From Pedobacter sp. R20-19 (GTDB lineage: Bacteria > Bacteroidota > Bacteroidia > Sphingobacteriales > Sphingobacteriaceae), in the NCBI RefSeq assembly GCF_000708265.2, contig NZ_JCKI01000001.1, forward strand, positions 496,001 to 560,000: 64,000 bases of DNA. The letters run 5' to 3'. Under the pieces are notes generated by a model. The model made no database searches. It was not told the origin of the DNA and saw only the letters and a program-made list of their open reading frames with translations. Both the position numbers and the translations under genes were made by a program. Each line of letters starts with the position of its first letter. The stretch's first letter is position 1. Below, piece by piece: positions 62,989 through 64,000 of this stretch.

Positions 62989-64000
62989 ATGGCCCATTAT
63001 AAACTCATTTCCGAAAATACAGAATCTACGGTTGTTGCAAAATATCAATCAGAGTACAAAAAAGAAGCTTCCTACCAATCTGAAGCAGAATTGGAGAAAG
63101 TTTTTATTGAGCTTTTAGAAAAACAGGCTTATACTTTTTTGAACATTAGAACAGACAAAGATTTAGTCAATAATCTACGTTTGCAATTAGAAAAGCTTAA
63201 CAATTATCAATTCACAAAAAAAGAGTGGAAGTATTTCTTTGAAAGTAAAATAGCGAATCCCAACAGTAATATTGAAGACAAAACACGTCTCATTCAGGAA
63301 GATTATATTCAGGCTTTAACCTGTGAAGATGGTTCGCTTCTTAATATTTATTTGATTGATAAAAAAAACATTCACAACAATCAGCTTCAGGTTATCAATC
63401 AATATGAAACAGAAGAAGGTAAACGTGCTACCCGTTATGATGTAACCATATTGATCAATGGTTTACCATTGGTTCATGTTGAACTTAAAAAGCGTGGCGT
63501 AAGTCTGCAGGAAGCATTTAATCAAATTGATAGATACACCAGAGAATCATTTTGGGCAGACAGTGGTTTGTACGAATACATTCAGCTATTTGTTATTTCC
63601 AACGGTACTTTAACGAAGTATTATAGCAATACAACACGTTACACACATATTAAAGAAAAGGAAAAGCAGGGAACCAAGAAATCAAAAACGAGCAACAGCT
63701 ACGAATTTACCTCTTGGTGGGCAGATGGAAGTAATAAACCAATTTTAGATTTAATGGATTTTGGGAAGACCTTTTTTGCCAAACATTCTATTCTTAATAT
63801 CCTCACAAAGTATTGCGTTTTTACTTCAGACAAACTCTTGTTGGTAATGCGTCCGTATCAGATTGTTGCTACTGAAAGAATTTTACAGAAAATCAATGTT
63901 TCCAACAATTACAAAAAGTACGGAAATATTGATGCAGGTGGTTTTGTATGGCATACAACAGGAAGTGGTAAAACCTTAACATCTTTTAAAACTGCACAGC
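62989..64000 (+). CDS. hsdR: Type I restriction endonuclease HsdR, C-terminus beyond window
   Basis: The first 337 codons are visible and open to the right edge. The nuclease domain carries YDVTILING (Asp151) and HVELKKRG (Glu165-x-Lys167), the D...ExK core that cuts DNA. The translocase starts with Walker A TGSGKT (324-329) in WHTTGSGKTLTSF. Typical HsdR proteins have about 950-1100 residues, so roughly two thirds lie outside. The ATG at 62989 follows hsdS by 14 bp, completing an hsdMSR operon. Confidence 0.93.
   Translation, partial: MAHYKLISENTESTVVAKYQSEYKKEASYQSEAELEKVFIELLEKQAYTFLNIRTDKDLVNNLRLQLEKLNNYQFTKKEWKYFFESKIANPNSNIEDKTRLIQEDYIQALTCEDGSLLNIYLIDKKNIHNNQLQVINQYETEEGKRATRYDVTILINGLPLVHVELKKRGVSLQEAFNQIDRYTRESFWADSGLYEYIQLFVISNGTLTKYYSNTTRYTHIKEKEKQGTKKSKTSNSYEFTSWWADGSNKPILDLMDFGKTFFAKHSILNILTKYCVFTSDKLLLVMRPYQIVATERILQKINVSNNYKKYGNIDAGGFVWHTTGSGKTLTSFKTAQ

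Noticed and set aside
38632..64000. Second copy of the tRNA-Asp 3' end as attR
   Set aside because: No repeat of TTCGAGTCCCGTCCATTCC was found on reading through the island, so no attR is reported within the window.

Overview
The window looks like a chromosome segment of a Bacteroidota bacterium, most likely a Sphingobacteriaceae member close to Pedobacter. The grounds are SusC/SusD pairs, secreted glycoside hydrolases with lipoprotein or Sec signals, the fused NagB/PIG-L deaminase, promoters of the TTTG-N19-TAnnTTTG type, weak Shine-Dalgarno sequences and moderate AT richness. The species is inference; the phylum call is firm.

Positions 1-38,631 are the resident chromosome, rich in glycan use. 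1-7,507 reads as a glucuronoxylan/hexuronate locus: GH115 alpha-glucuronidase (N-terminus outside the window), a GH43 lipoprotein, a NagX/DUF5009-type membrane protein, a LacI regulator and mannonate dehydratase UxuA. 7,917-11,194 handles amino sugars (divergent NagB-PIG-L fusion and AnmK). 11,782-22,706 holds two SusC/SusD import systems with a DeoR-type regulator and a DUF4397 lipoprotein. 22,791-25,673 has an outer-membrane barrel protein, a small unknown protein and a C-terminal processing protease. 25,696-32,078 encodes GH29, GH92 and a GH2 exo-enzyme, a set suited to fucosylated and mannosylated glycans such as N-glycans. 32,402-38,631 is housekeeping: ferredoxin and its reductase, a prolyl oligopeptidase, LpxH, release factor 1 and tRNA-Asp(GTC).

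From just behind tRNA-Asp to the right edge lies a mobile, defence-rich island: a tyrosine recombinase of the Bacteroidota CTnDOT-like class, an excisionase-like HTH protein, and mobilization genes (MobC, relaxase, membrane partner) with a possible oriT. Between and after them sit several defence-like modules: (i) a nucleoside-phosphorylase/P-loop fusion followed by an AAA-TPR protein; (ii) a HEPN-type protein with an unknown partner; (iii) a tight four-gene operon of an unknown protein, a P-loop ATPase, a PD-(D/E)xK nuclease and a DpnIIA/Dam-type adenine methyltransferase; (iv) a SIR2 / TIR-or-deoxyribosyltransferase-like / HEPN-like protein; (v) a type I restriction-modification system whose specificity subunit carries 12-bp repeats and whose hsdR runs off the window. 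No second copy of the tRNA end was seen, so the right boundary is probably outside.

The best candidates for undescribed biology are the ATPase-nuclease-methyltransferase operon (51,667-56,999) and the nucleosidase-NTPase/AAA-TPR pair (40,433-44,684). All functions are read from sequence motifs recognised by eye; no searches were run.
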